From positions 54,593,381 through 54,657,380 of the forward strand of contig OZ020611.1 in assembly GCA_963971575.1 (NCBI GenBank): a DNA stretch of 64,000 nt. Direction: 5' to 3'. The notes below the pieces were generated by a model. That model was not told the DNA's origin. It searched no databases and was given only the letters and a program-made list of their open reading frames with translations. Both the position numbers and the translations under genes were made by a program. This document shows, one piece after another, positions 34,344 to 44,049 of the stretch. Positions within the stretch are counted from its first letter, which is position 1. Each line of letters starts with the position of its first letter. The DNA is from Liopterus haemorrhoidalis (Eukaryota; Arthropoda; Insecta; Coleoptera; Dytiscidae).

Positions 34344-35487
34344 GTAAAATTCTTAGCATGTTATTTAAATTCAAAATGTGTCAAATTAATTGTAAAATTC
34401 TCGAATAGGCACTCATAGGCACACTAGGCAAAAATATTTGTATGTATTATCTGTCTCATTCTGTAATACGAAACTAAGAGGGAAATTTCATTTTTTATGT
34501 TTTATATTTAAAATATCATCTTAGGGTGGTAATTCTGAAGTGGCACCTTTCAAAATATTTGACATGTCTATCAAAATTTTGACATGTCAATCGCAGTTTT
34601 GACATGTCAATTTGTTATCTTACATACATAGTCTTACATATACATTGAGTGAATGTAACCTCGATATAATAAAACTTAACCAAATATTTAAAAGCCAGGT
34701 TTACAAGTTCAAATATTTCCATAAAAGTCTATTTACACCACAACAGTCACTTAAGTAACCAGATCTATGCTCTATGTCACATTAGAAAAATGTGTGTAAG
34801 AAGATAGGAGCTGTTTATCTTTGCTTTGGATTGGTTTAGAACATCATCCCTATTACAATGTTAAAATATGGTTTTTAGTCCAAGTTGACAGGTGTTCAGT
34901 GTCGTACATTGGAAATATGTATTATTTATATTATTTTATTTTTTTCGTATAGTTTGTTATTATTTACATATTTAGACTTTTATTTATATTCTTGGCGTAG
35001 ATTTTATAGGAGAAAATTCTCCATGTAATTTATTTTTACGCAGTAATATATTTTTTAGGTTATCTGACATATAAATATTTTTTGACACTCGACAATTAAC
35101 AGATCAAGATAAAGGACTAACGTGAGGCCAAAAGACAGCCCAGCTGATAGTGCCCAAAAAAGAAGTTATTGATATAATTTTTAGACCTTCATAACTACAA
35201 CATATATTTTTAATTTTTATTTACAATAAATATTTAAATAAGAAACTTTAGCTCTAAACTCTTTTAGCCAAATCTCTATTTTTATATATATAAGCTGTTC
35301 ACTTTTCTAAGAACACACTAGATCTGGTTATTTTGGTTACTTTTATGCTGTGGTACTGACTTTAAATGACAATTAAAAATATTTTTTACGCTATAAAACC
35401 GACTTTAGGATGATAAGGTTATGACAATTATAATTAAGATATCATTTTTCAATATGACATAAGTCAAATGGATCGACATTTAATCGT
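34344..35487. other. Probable intron or intergenic, with a 20-bp-phased palindrome triplet
   Basis: No coding seen. GACATGTC occurs at 34561, 34581 and 34601, exactly 20 bp apart, each preceded by TTT. The rest is AT-rich without recognised features. Confidence 0.5.
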
Positions 35488-35890
35488 TATGACCCGAGGA
35501 TGCTTCTCGGCGCAAGGAATAGGTCCACTAAGACGAATTTATGGCAACAGGAATGCTTTGGGTTATAGAGATATTTTGCAAAATACAATGCCTCCGTACG
35601 CAGACTGGAATATGCCACTTTTTTTGGAGGTATCAGCATGATAACGATCCAAAGCATACGGCCAAGATCGTCAAAGATTGGATCGAAAAGCAAAATATTG
35701 ATGTTATTAAGTGGCCGGCACAGATCTCAACCCATCGAGAATCTTTGGGAGATTGTCAAACGCCGAATAAGCAATCAGAGATTCAAAAGCCCAGACGATT
35801 AGTTTGAGGAAGCAAAAATTTAGTTCAATCAATGCCGCGCCGATGTGCCTTAGTCATTAAACAAGAAGGTTTCCCTATAAAATAGTAATT
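35488..35890 (+). pseudogene. Tc1 transposase C-terminal fragment
   Basis: With frameshifts, the plus strand encodes G-C-F-S-A-Q-G-I-G-P-L, then [11 protein letters not shown] (second catalytic Asp), then [15 protein letters not shown] (the DD34E glutamate region, split between frames), and the M-P-R-R-C-A-L-V-I-K tail. The first catalytic Asp lies upstream and is not seen. The element's 3' end continues to 36024, is split by the errantivirus, and ends near 43756 with the TIR TGCAAATATTTTGCACAGC. Confidence 0.8.
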
Positions 35891-36024
35891 ATTTAATATG
35901 AAATGTATGAAGGTTGCAAACGTTTTGCATATGCTAATTATTAATAATTTTATATTTTTCTATTGTTTTTATATAAAAAATAGTTTATAACTAAAAAAAA
36001 AAAGCAGCAATATTCAAACATATA

Positions 36025-36401
36025 AATTAAATAAATTGCAAAGATTTATTTGTTTTAAAAAAAACTTTATTTCAAATAAGAAGATTAAATATTCTGAACT
36101 ACACAGGTTCATTTACAAAATAGAACTCGGTGAAACTCTATTGCATAGGGTTTTTATACAGGTTTTATGCTGATTTAACAATATAATACAATAAGCATCT
36201 TTGTTATATCAATGATGTCATGTTTACAGTAAAAACTCCTTAATTAGCAATTTTGTTATAGATAAGGTTCTAATATTAAATTATCATATTTTGTATTACA
36301 ATGTATGAATGAATGGACCTTTGTTAGTGTGACCATTGCCGCTATATAAACATAGAATAAGAGCATCTATTCATTAGTTAAATATTAGGATATACATAAC
36401 T
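36025..36401 (-). repeat. 3' LTR of the errantivirus
   Basis: 377 bp, one base different from the 5' copy by eye. In element orientation it is preceded by the polypurine stretch AAAGAAGGGAAG (36402-36413). Confidence 0.93.
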
Positions 36402-36432
36402 CTTCCCTTCTTTAAAAGATGATCTTATTCTT

Positions 36433-38032
36433 TCAAAAAGGAATTCTATTCTGAGTTTCCAAATTTTCTAATTCTAAAGATTCTGTTTTTTGATTTGATG
36501 TAGAGTCCCTTTTACATTTTAATCTATCCTTATTTCTATAAATTATATATAATAATATAATAATGGTTAATACAATTATTACAAAAGAGTTAATATGACC
36601 ATGATAATCATTTTTTACTGTTGTTTCATCTATTCTTGGAATTTCTTTAATAATAACATTTTCCTTATCTATTTGCTTTAATTCTAAAGTACTGTTACTA
36701 ATTTGATTTTCCTCAATGTTAAAAGTTATTTTTTCAAAAATTATTTCTTTCGCTTTTGTCAATTTACTTTCTAAATCATAATTATCTATTTTACAATTTT
36801 CATTAGTTCTGAATTTATAAACACCTTTAATCTGTTGATGTATGATTTTATCTTTACATTTTACTTCGACAACTCTGTTTATGGTGCTAGCTATTATTGC
36901 TAGATTTTCATTTTCTATTTTTATAATTAAAAAGGCATCATTAATTGTGTGATATTCACATCCCTCGTTATTACGATTTATAACAACATTTTTAATACAA
37001 TCATTGGTTTCTATATAATTGGTTTTACAAAAATGATTATCATTTATTTCATTACAATCATGTGTATTAAATAATTTATCTTGGCTTAAAATTAACAACT
37101 TCTTTTCTTCATTTATGGCAAACATTTGATTTTTGTTGATATTGGGTATTGGAGTTATTTGCAATAGTTTACTGTTTTCGTTATTATAATATACAGGTAT
37201 ATCTAGTAAATATTCAATCTGATCTTTATCAACTTTACAATGACTGGTAATTAGTGTAGTTAATTCCCAAAAATTTGAATTCTGATTTGCTTCTTTAACT
37301 ATTTTATTCAATTCTTCCTTTGTAATTATTGAGCTATGGATTTTATTCAAGTTACAGAAAGTTAAGCTTGTTTCGATTTCATCTAGAATTTCAATTAAAT
37401 TTATACTTAATAAAATCAGTTGGTTAAAAATATCTTTAAGTCTAGAGATATTTTCCCAGTTCATGACTTTTTCAATTATGGTATCTGTTTGCATTATTCG
37501 TGATTTTAATATCATTTCATTATGCTTAATATTTTCAATTTGTTTATTAAATTTTGAAATCATTTCTTTATTAACTCGTATATTCTCTAAATTTTGATCT
37601 TGTAAAATATGTTGATTTTGTTGTATTTTTTCAAATAATTTCTCATATTTTTCAGCGTCTTCTGAATCTAAATTTCCGGTAATACTTTTAATAATCGTTC
37701 CTAATCCGTTTACTAGTCCTCGTTTATTGCGTTTATTTTGAAACAAATTGTTAATTTTACTTTTTAGTCTTGACATATTAAAATTTAAAATGTTTATATA
37801 TGTCTCTATTTCTCTTTTGTAATTATATTTCGCGGCTTTATCGCTATTTAATTTTAATAAAATTTCATTTTTATAAGTTTTTATTTTATTATATTCTAAT
37901 TCCAAATTACTTATTTTATAATTATAATAAGAGTAATATGAGTTTTTATATATATTTAATTGTCCTAAATCTATTATATTTAAGCCGGGATTGTCCGTTA
38001 ATTCGGTTAATTCTTCTCCTTTGCAGGAGCAT
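36433..38032 (-). CDS. env: Env glycoprotein, F-type
   Basis: Related to the fusion glycoproteins of insect errantiviruses and baculovirus F. The frame is open from upstream of 37905 (overlapping the end of pol) to the stop at 36433, with no in-frame ATG before the conserved region, so it is probably made from a spliced RNA. An acceptor-like TTTGTTGCAG ends at 38033 and a donor-like GTAAGT lies in the leader at 42856-42851. Features: a furin-type R-N-K-R cleavage site at about 37740, directly followed by the G-L-V-N-G-L-G fusion-peptide start and G-N-L-D; a long helical middle; cysteines in the ectodomain; a single membrane segment (V-I-I-V-L-T-I-I-I-L-L-Y-I-I-Y, about 36590-36545); and a short basic tail. 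No stop or frameshift within. The exact N-terminus and signal peptide cannot be fixed. Confidence 0.85.
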
Positions 38033-41000
38033 CTGCAACAAAGAGACGTTTTCTTTTTATTTTGTCAATTTTATGTCTTTTATTTGGATTTATTTTTATA
38101 GTTCCAAGTTTGGGGTTATAGTTTTCAACTTTGTGAATTTTAAATAGTGGTTTTTTGATTTTTTGTATTCTTCTTTTACCTTCATTAATTAGTACAGTGT
38201 CTAATTTTAGATTATCTAAATTTTTGTTAGACGGTTTTTGTTTTGAGAATCTTTTATTCTTTTCGGTTTCAATATTTTTATACACTTTTTCTTTTAATAA
38301 TCTGAGTTTATATTGCCATTCTTGCAAATAGTCTTCGCTACAATCTTTAAATTTCAAGATTTCGTTATCCTTTTCTGAACCAAAAAGTATCTCATTAGGA
38401 GTGTATTTAGTAACTGAGTTTATTGAATTATTGTAAGCTATTAAGGACAGTTGTATTTTTTTAAAATTATTCTGTTCTTTAAAATGCTGTCGTTGGTTTA
38501 AAATTCTCAAATGTTCGATTATTGTGGAATGGAATCTTTCAATAAGTCCGTTTGATTTAGGGTTATCAACGCATGTCATATGGATTTTGATATTATATGA
38601 TTTTAGTAAATCTTTTACCAAATTATTATTAAATTCAGTTCCACTGTCAAAAGTTATTTCGTTAGGGATTTGGTATTGTGAAAAGTATTTTATAAGTCCG
38701 TTAGTAATGTCTATTGCAGAAAGTGTTTTAACGTATAATAACTGAGCGAATTTAGAAAAAGCATCTATTACCGTTAAATATTTCTGGTTCTCTAGGGTTA
38801 ATGTGTCAATATGTAGAATATCATAGGGGAATTTAGGATTTTGCGTAAGATTATCAGGGATTTGGTAAGGATTTCGTTCATATTTATTTTGTTGACATAT
38901 GTCTCAATTGTTAATATATTTTTGTATATCCATGAACATATTGGACCAATAAAATTTTCGTTTTAATTTTTGATATGTTTCCAAAATTCCTCTGTGGTTA
39001 GTTTTTCCTAGATGGTAAGTTTGAATAGTTTCTATTTGATCTTCAGTTATTAATTTGTCTTCCAAAACCTCTTCGCATTGAATTAATCTGTACGTTTCTT
39101 TATTGAAATTATTTTGTAAAACATTATTTATTGGGATTATCAGATCCCTGTCAATTAAACAATAATAATTTATGCGTGGTACTACATAATCTTTTAAGAA
39201 TTTAAAAATTTCGTTTTCTAGGTGATTTTCATTTAATTGAATAGTTAATCTTTGTTTATTGCCAAAAGGTTTTGTCAACTGACACTCTGTTTCTCGGTTG
39301 TGTTTTTGAATTATAATTTGATTTTTACCTACATTGATACAAGAGTCTTTGTAAGTTATTCCATTCAATTCATTTTCGTCTGCGGAATGTACTGTATCTA
39401 AATCTTCTACATCTACATTACCAATCATGCTTTCGGTTTCATCATTCATGTTTATTTCTTCTTGTGTTAATTCATGAATTACTATTTTAATATGGGTTTC
39501 TTTAAAAATATCATTTAATAAATTTTCAACCTTTTGAAACGGAATTTTATCTAAACCTGAACAAATTTTGGGCATATGAATTTCGAAAATATCATTTTGG
39601 ATTAGGAAATTTTTCAACTGAATTAAACAATTTTGTATATTTTCTAATGTGGGTTTATTAAAAAAATCTTGTTTAGTTATTAAGTGAAATATCTTATATT
39701 TATTCTCATAAATGGGTTGGATTAATAAATCTTGAGTTTTATTACCATTATTCATAAAATAGTTTTTGCTATTAAATTTTTCATCTATTTGTTTAGCAAA
39801 TCCTTTTCCTAGTTTTAGATCCCGTGAAATGGAATGTACTAAATTTTGTGGTTTACTAAAAATATCATCATTGGTTTTAAAGATTTGAAATTTAGGTCTT
39901 ATTCTTGAGAGTGCATCGGCATTAGAGTTTAGTGTTCCCTTTTTATATTCTATTTCATAGCTATATTCGTCTAATTTTATACGCCATCTCATTAGTTTTG
40001 AATTTGGGTCTTTTAGGCTCATTAACCACGTTAAGGGTCGGTGATCGGTTCGTATTATGAATTTGGTACCGTAAAGGTAGGGTCTAAAGTATTTTACTGA
40101 CCAAACTATACCAAGTAATTCTTTTTCTGTAGTGCTATAATTAATTTCGTGATCATTTAATGTACGAGACGCATAGGCTATGGGCATGTCTTTCCCATTA
40201 ATGTTTTGGCTTAAAACTGCACCAATGGTAAAATTACTTGCATCAGTTGTAACAATAAATTGTTTTTCAAAATCAGGATACTGTAATATTGGTGCGTTAA
40301 TTAATAATTTTTTACTATCCTCAAAGCTTTGTTTATATTCTTTATTTTCTATATTTACTATATGTCCTTTCTTCAAGCATGTAGTCATTGGTTTAGTTAA
40401 TTTAGCAAAATTTGGAACAAATTTTCTGTAATAACCTAAAAGTCCTAAAAATTGTTTTATTTCTTTTTGGGTTTTTGGGATAGGAAAATTTTTAACGGCT
40501 TCAATTTTTGCAGGGTTTGGTTTTACACCGTATTTCGACACTATATGGCCTAGATAAGCTATCTCTTTACGCATGAACTCTGACTTGTCCAATTGAATTT
40601 TTAAGTTATATTTTTGTAATTTAGAAAATACTTTCCGTATGTTTTCACAATGTTCTTGCAAAGACGTTCCTAATATTATGATATCATCTAAATATACTAG
40701 ACATATTTTATTTATGTAATCTTTTAATATATAATTCATTAATCTTTGGAAGGTAGATGGGGCATTTTTGAGACCAAATGGCATTCTTGTAAATTTAAAA
40801 TGGCCTTTGTCAGTACTAAAAGCTGTTTTAGGAATGGAGTCAGGATGCATCTGAATCTGATGGAAACCTGAGGTTAAATCTAGTGCAGTGTAATATATAT
40901 TCTTTCCTAATTTATCTAAAACGTCGGTAATATTTGGGATTGGGAATTTATCGTCTATAGTTTTTGCATTAAGTTTCCGATAGTCAATAACCATTCTAAA

Positions 41001-41714
41001 TTTTCGTTTGCCTGAGGCATCTAATTTTTTAGGAACCATCCAAACAGGTGATGACCAAGGTGAATGACTTTCTTGGATAATTTTACTATCTAGCATGTCT
41101 TCAACTTGTTTATTAATTTCATTTTTATATATTTCAGGATATCGGTACGGCTTAGTGTATATGGGGGTGTCATCTTTAGTAATTATTTTATGTTGAATAA
41201 CGTCTGTGTATGTTAACGCATCTTTTTCATTGGGAAAAATACTTTGATATTCTTTTATTAATTTATGAAGTTCTTTCTTTTCTTCCGAATTTAAATGTTC
41301 TGCTCTAACTTTAATTTGTTCTGTGTTGTTAACTGTGTTATCAACTACTTGATTTTTAAAATATTGTATCTTATAATTTTTATTTTGGATCGTAATTAAA
41401 TTTTTACTAAGATCTATTTTAGCTTGCATTTCAGTCATTGTTGGTAAACTCAACAACAAATTAAAATCTTTATGAAAATCATGTAAATAAAATTTTAAAT
41501 CTCTATTTTCAAACTGTAAAATTATATATTCGTCACCAGTATGTTCACCTATTGGTGTTTTAAAATTAAATTTTTCTTTGTAAATTTTGAATTTTTGTAA
41601 ATTATTATAAACATATGTTTTACTTATTAAATTTATCGTGGAACCTGTGTCAATCAACATATAATAATCTTTAAATTTTAGAAACGGTAGTCGGGAACTC
41701 TGAAACATACTCAA
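38007..41714 (-). pseudogene. pol: Pol polyprotein: protease, RT, RNase H, macrodomain, integrase; one TGA
   Basis: Expressed from gag by a -1 shift. Residues are counted from the TTG at 41714; the frame is open further upstream. Protease D-T-G-S-T near residue 22. RT with Y-L-D-D near 341. RNase H with T-T-D-A-S near 490 and R-T-D-H-R-P near 553. Residues about 605-750 form a TARG1-like macrodomain, not expected in this family. Integrase follows: zinc-finger histidines (H-L-G-K-T-N-H) at about 39025-39000, then the in-frame TGA at 38903-38901 where a ligand of the C-x2-C pair is expected. Downstream the frame stays open with catalytic D (H-I-D-T, about 38800), D (F-D-S-G-T-E-F, about 38650) and E (N-G-L-I-E-R-F, about 38540). 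It ends at 38007 overlapping env. As it stands, translation would end before the integrase core. Confidence 0.9.
39470..39890 (-). other. Macrodomain (TARG1/OARD1-like) within pol
   Basis: Sub-feature of pol, residues about 605-750. Seen: D-I-F-S-K-P near the start, a H-S-I-S-x-D segment, L-G-K-G-F-A at the phosphate-loop position (macrodomain G-x-G-x-A), H-L-I-T-K, K-P-T-x-E-N-I, M-P-K-I-C-S-G-L-D-K, and a terminal I-K-I-V-I-H-E-L strand. Known: human TARG1 removes ADP-ribose from Glu/Asp through Lys84 (in L-I-T-K) and Asp125 (in G-L-D). Here the matching residues are Lys681 (codon at 39672-39674) and Asp722 (39549-39551), the same 41-residue spacing. Inferred: an active ADP-ribosyl hydrolase made with the viral enzymes, possibly released by the protease. 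It lies after RNase H and before the integrase-side spacer. Confidence 0.88.
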
Positions 41715-42754
41715 GAGCTCTCCTGAATATCTGGGGGAATCTCTAAAAAAGAATTTTGTTCCGTAACATTTTCGTCTTGTTCGATCCCGATTTCTAAATC
41801 TTCTTCCGGATAGTAATTATATTCATTACTAAAATTTTGATCTTCCGAATACCGATTTTCATCGAAAGTTTCCGTGTTATTAATTTCTTCTGCTATGTAA
41901 TTTGGTTTGTGTGTCCCAAATTGTTTATTTTGTTGTGTAAAATAGTTATTTTGTCCCGAGAAATTTTGTTTAGGTTGAAATGTTTGTTTAGTCTGTATGG
42001 TCATGGGCGTAGGTTTAATATATTGGGCATTTTTAACTCGTTGTCTAGGAACAAAATTTTGATTAGTATTATTTTTCTGCTGGAAATTTATTGGTCCAGT
42101 AGGAAAACTTGTTCCTGGAAATTTTTGGGGTGGAATGTGTGGTAATTGTTTGGTAATAGAAGGTTTTATATTAAGATTAGTGTTGAATTTTAAATATTGG
42201 AAATCATTTTCCATTAATATTTCTATCTCATCTATTGTTTGTGGATTTCTGGTAGCTAGATTATTTCTGTATGGGTCATTGATGGTTGAAATGAAATTGT
42301 TTACCACTAAGTTTTCAGCAAACTTGATCATTATTAATTTTACGTTTGGATCCATTTCTTCAATACCAATTCTCGATTTAAAACTAAGGAATTTTTCTTT
42401 AGTTATTTCTAATAGTTTATATGGACTTTTGATGTTTTGTATTTTTAATAATTCATTTATTATGGTCACTGAATTTGTTTTATCTTTAAAAGTATTTATT
42501 AGATGCGAACGTAATCCGTCCCAGCTATTTAATTCTAGATCTTTAATACTGTCTAAAGCGCGTCCAGTTACTTTATTTTTAATATTTAAAAATGTTATTG
42601 CTTTATCAAAATCATCCAAAGGTGGAGTGATAGTGCAGAAGAGAGACTGAACTGAGTTTACAGTATTAATAAAATTACTTAATTTATTTGGGTCTCCATT
42701 ATATTCCGGAATTGATTTTAATGCAAAGCTAATTTTCTGAATTCTTTCAGCCAT
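41711..42754 (-). CDS. gag: Gag, errantivirus type
   Basis: 347 codons from ATG at 42754 to TGA at 41711-41713. The N-terminal two-thirds is helical and matches the capsid-like region of 17.6/gypsy-type Gag in character (F-x-N-T-V, L-x-x-x-W-x-x-L-R-x-x-L motif region). No C-C-H-C knuckle is present, as is usual for errantiviruses; the C-terminal third is Asn/Gln/Pro-rich, then acidic. It forms the particle shell. Pol follows in the -1 frame; the slip site T TTT TTA lies 31 bases before the stop. Confidence 0.85.
   Translation of the reverse strand: MAERIQKISFALKSIPEYNGDPNKLSNFINTVNSVQSLFCTITPPLDDFDKAITFLNIKNKVTGRALDSIKDLELNSWDGLRSHLINTFKDKTNSVTIINELLKIQNIKSPYKLLEITKEKFLSFKSRIGIEEMDPNVKLIMIKFAENLVVNNFISTINDPYRNNLATRNPQTIDEIEILMENDFQYLKFNTNLNIKPSITKQLPHIPPQKFPGTSFPTGPINFQQKNNTNQNFVPRQRVKNAQYIKPTPMTIQTKQTFQPKQNFSGQNNYFTQQNKQFGTHKPNYIAEEINNTETFDENRYSEDQNFSNEYNYYPEEDLEIGIEQDENVTEQNSFLEIPPDIQESS
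41744..41750 (-). promoter_or_regulatory. -1 frameshift heptamer between gag and pol
   Basis: T TTT TTA on the minus strand, in the phase N-N-X XXY YYZ of the gag frame (codons TCT TTT TTA). The pol frame is the -1 frame and is open through this point, and gag ends 10 codons later. I did not find a clear downstream stem by eye. Confidence 0.75.
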
Positions 42755-43326
42755 TGTGACGTTGAGATTATTTTCTATTTCTGATACTATTTCTAATAAT
42801 TCTGAATTATTCTCCAGATTGAATATTTATTACAAAAAATATTAATAATTACTTACAGTAAAATTATGCTTGCCAATAGCGTGGTGAAATACATTTGTAA
42901 CACTTGAACACTTGATTCTGGCAGGCTAGGTGATGCTGATACGGCTCTTGACGTTCAGGCTCACCGGGTTGACTGGCACTCGCACTGCGGGCTCTGTGTC
43001 GTGGAGTTCTTGAATTTGATGATGTGAAGACCTGGGCACTGCGTTTAGCGGCTCTGTAGGATCTTCCCCTGGGCACTGCGTTTAGCGGCTCTGTAGTTTC
43101 TTTCCCTTGGTACTGCGTTTAGCGACTCTGTAGGTTACTTCCCTTGGCACTGCGTTTAGCGGCTCTGTAGGTACTTTTCCTTGGCACTGCGTATAGTGGC
43201 TCTGTAGGTTTCTTCTTATAACGTTTATGGACCGTAATAAACCGTAGAAACGGAACAGTGATGACTTTAACGAATTAAACTCAAACTTTTAATTTTTGAG
43301 TTTTCGGTCTAAAACACTGTTTACGT
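42755..43326 (-). promoter_or_regulatory. 5' leader of the errantivirus with 37-bp tandem array
   Basis: Between primer site and gag. Contains five tandem units (43031-43215), GCG positions at 43041, 43078, 43115, 43152 and 43189, an exact 37-bp period. The unit core on the plus strand is CACTGCGTTTAGCGGCTCTG. A donor-like GTAAGT lies at 42856-42851. In gypsy of Drosophila the equivalent leader region holds the Su(Hw) insulator array; whether these units bind a protein is not known. The small minus frame at 42864-43076 is probably not a gene. Confidence 0.75.
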
Positions 43327-43344
43327 ATCCTACCGACTGCGCCA
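43327..43344 (-). promoter_or_regulatory. Primer-binding site, tRNA-Ser type
   Basis: TGGCGCAGTCGGTAGGAT on the minus strand directly behind the 5' LTR; it overlaps the LTR by one base. It is the same type as in 17.6 and 297. Confidence 0.85.
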
Positions 43345-43720
43345 ATTAAATAAATTGCAAAGATTTATTTGTTTTAAAAAAAACTTTATTTCAAATAAGA
43401 AGATTAAATATTCTGAACTACACAGGTTCATTTACAAAATATAACTCGGTGAAACTCTATTGCATAGGGTTTTTATACAGGTTTTATGCTGATTTAACAA
43501 TATAATACAATAAGCATCTTTGTTATATCAATGATGTCATGTTTACAGTAAAAACTCCTTAATTAGCAATTTTGTTATAGATAAGGTTCTAATATTAAAT
43601 TATCATATTTTGTATTACAATGTATGAATGAATGGACCTTTGTTAGTGTGACCATTGCCGCTATATAAACATAGAATAAGAGCATCTATTCATTAGTTAA
43701 ATATTAGGATATACATAACT
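43344..43720 (-). repeat. 5' LTR of the errantivirus
   Basis: 377 bp. In element orientation it starts AGTTATGTAT and should contain the promoter; a TATATA-like GTTTATATAGCGGCAATGG lies about 50 bp in (about 43652-43670). Confidence 0.93.
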
Positions 43721-43865
43721 TATACGTTCAGTTGCAAATATTTTGCACAGCATTGTATGTACGCACCGAAAAAAAAAATATTTTTTTAAATTCTGGGTAG
43801 GGTATCAAATGAAAGCCCTTAGTACGTAGATTAACGAAATTAGTGACTCGGCACGGATAGGAGGT
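43721..43865. repeat. Tc1 3' end remnant and R1 module edge
   Basis: 43725-43756 completes the Tc1 end interrupted by the errantivirus. It is followed by an inverted piece of the R1 module (GGGTATCAAATGAAAGCCCT). The same junction, uninterrupted, is at 51300-51440. Confidence 0.7.
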
Positions 43866-44049
43866 TCTATAAAAAATATTTGGTGTTTATTAAAATGTTA
43901 AAAATAGTAATTAGAATTGTTTCTAAAAAGTTTTTTATATCACGATCTAGTGCAATATAGTTCTAGTGATAATTGCATTAATTTCCTGGAATTTAAAGAG
44001 GGAATTTTTATAGAAAACAAGATTATCCCTGAAGTGAGGTTATGTTTCC

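Larger units (their letters stand above)
36025..43720 (-). mobile_element. Errantivirus-type endogenous retrovirus (17.6/297-like)
   Basis: Full-length and minus-oriented, with two 377-bp LTRs (43344-43720 is 5', 36025-36401 is 3') that differ by eye at one base (36123/43442). In element orientation the LTR starts AGTTATG and ends TTTAATT. A 4-bp duplication TATA flanks it (36021-36024, 43721-43724), and an empty copy of the site is at 51398-51440. Three coding regions run gag, pol, env. The primer site TGGCGCAGTCGGTAGGAT is of the tRNA-Ser type used by 17.6 and 297. Gag and env are open; pol has a single in-frame TGA. Pol carries an additional macrodomain. Confidence 0.93.

Noticed and set aside
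39470..39890. The macrodomain as a host gene inserted into the retroelement
   Set aside because: It is in frame with RNase H and the downstream integrase side, without introns, stops or own start, so it is part of pol.
42135..42650. 171-codon plus-strand frame opposite gag
   Set aside because: Shadow of gag on the other strand; hydrophobic low-complexity translation without motif.
42864..43076. Small Arg/Ser-rich minus frame ahead of gag
   Set aside because: It lies mostly in the tandem leader array; no similarity is recognised and a leader peptide cannot be supported.
43031..43215. Regularly spaced 37-bp units as a CRISPR array
   Set aside because: The whole unit including the between-parts is repeated, there are no unique spacers, and it sits in the leader of an insect retroviral element.
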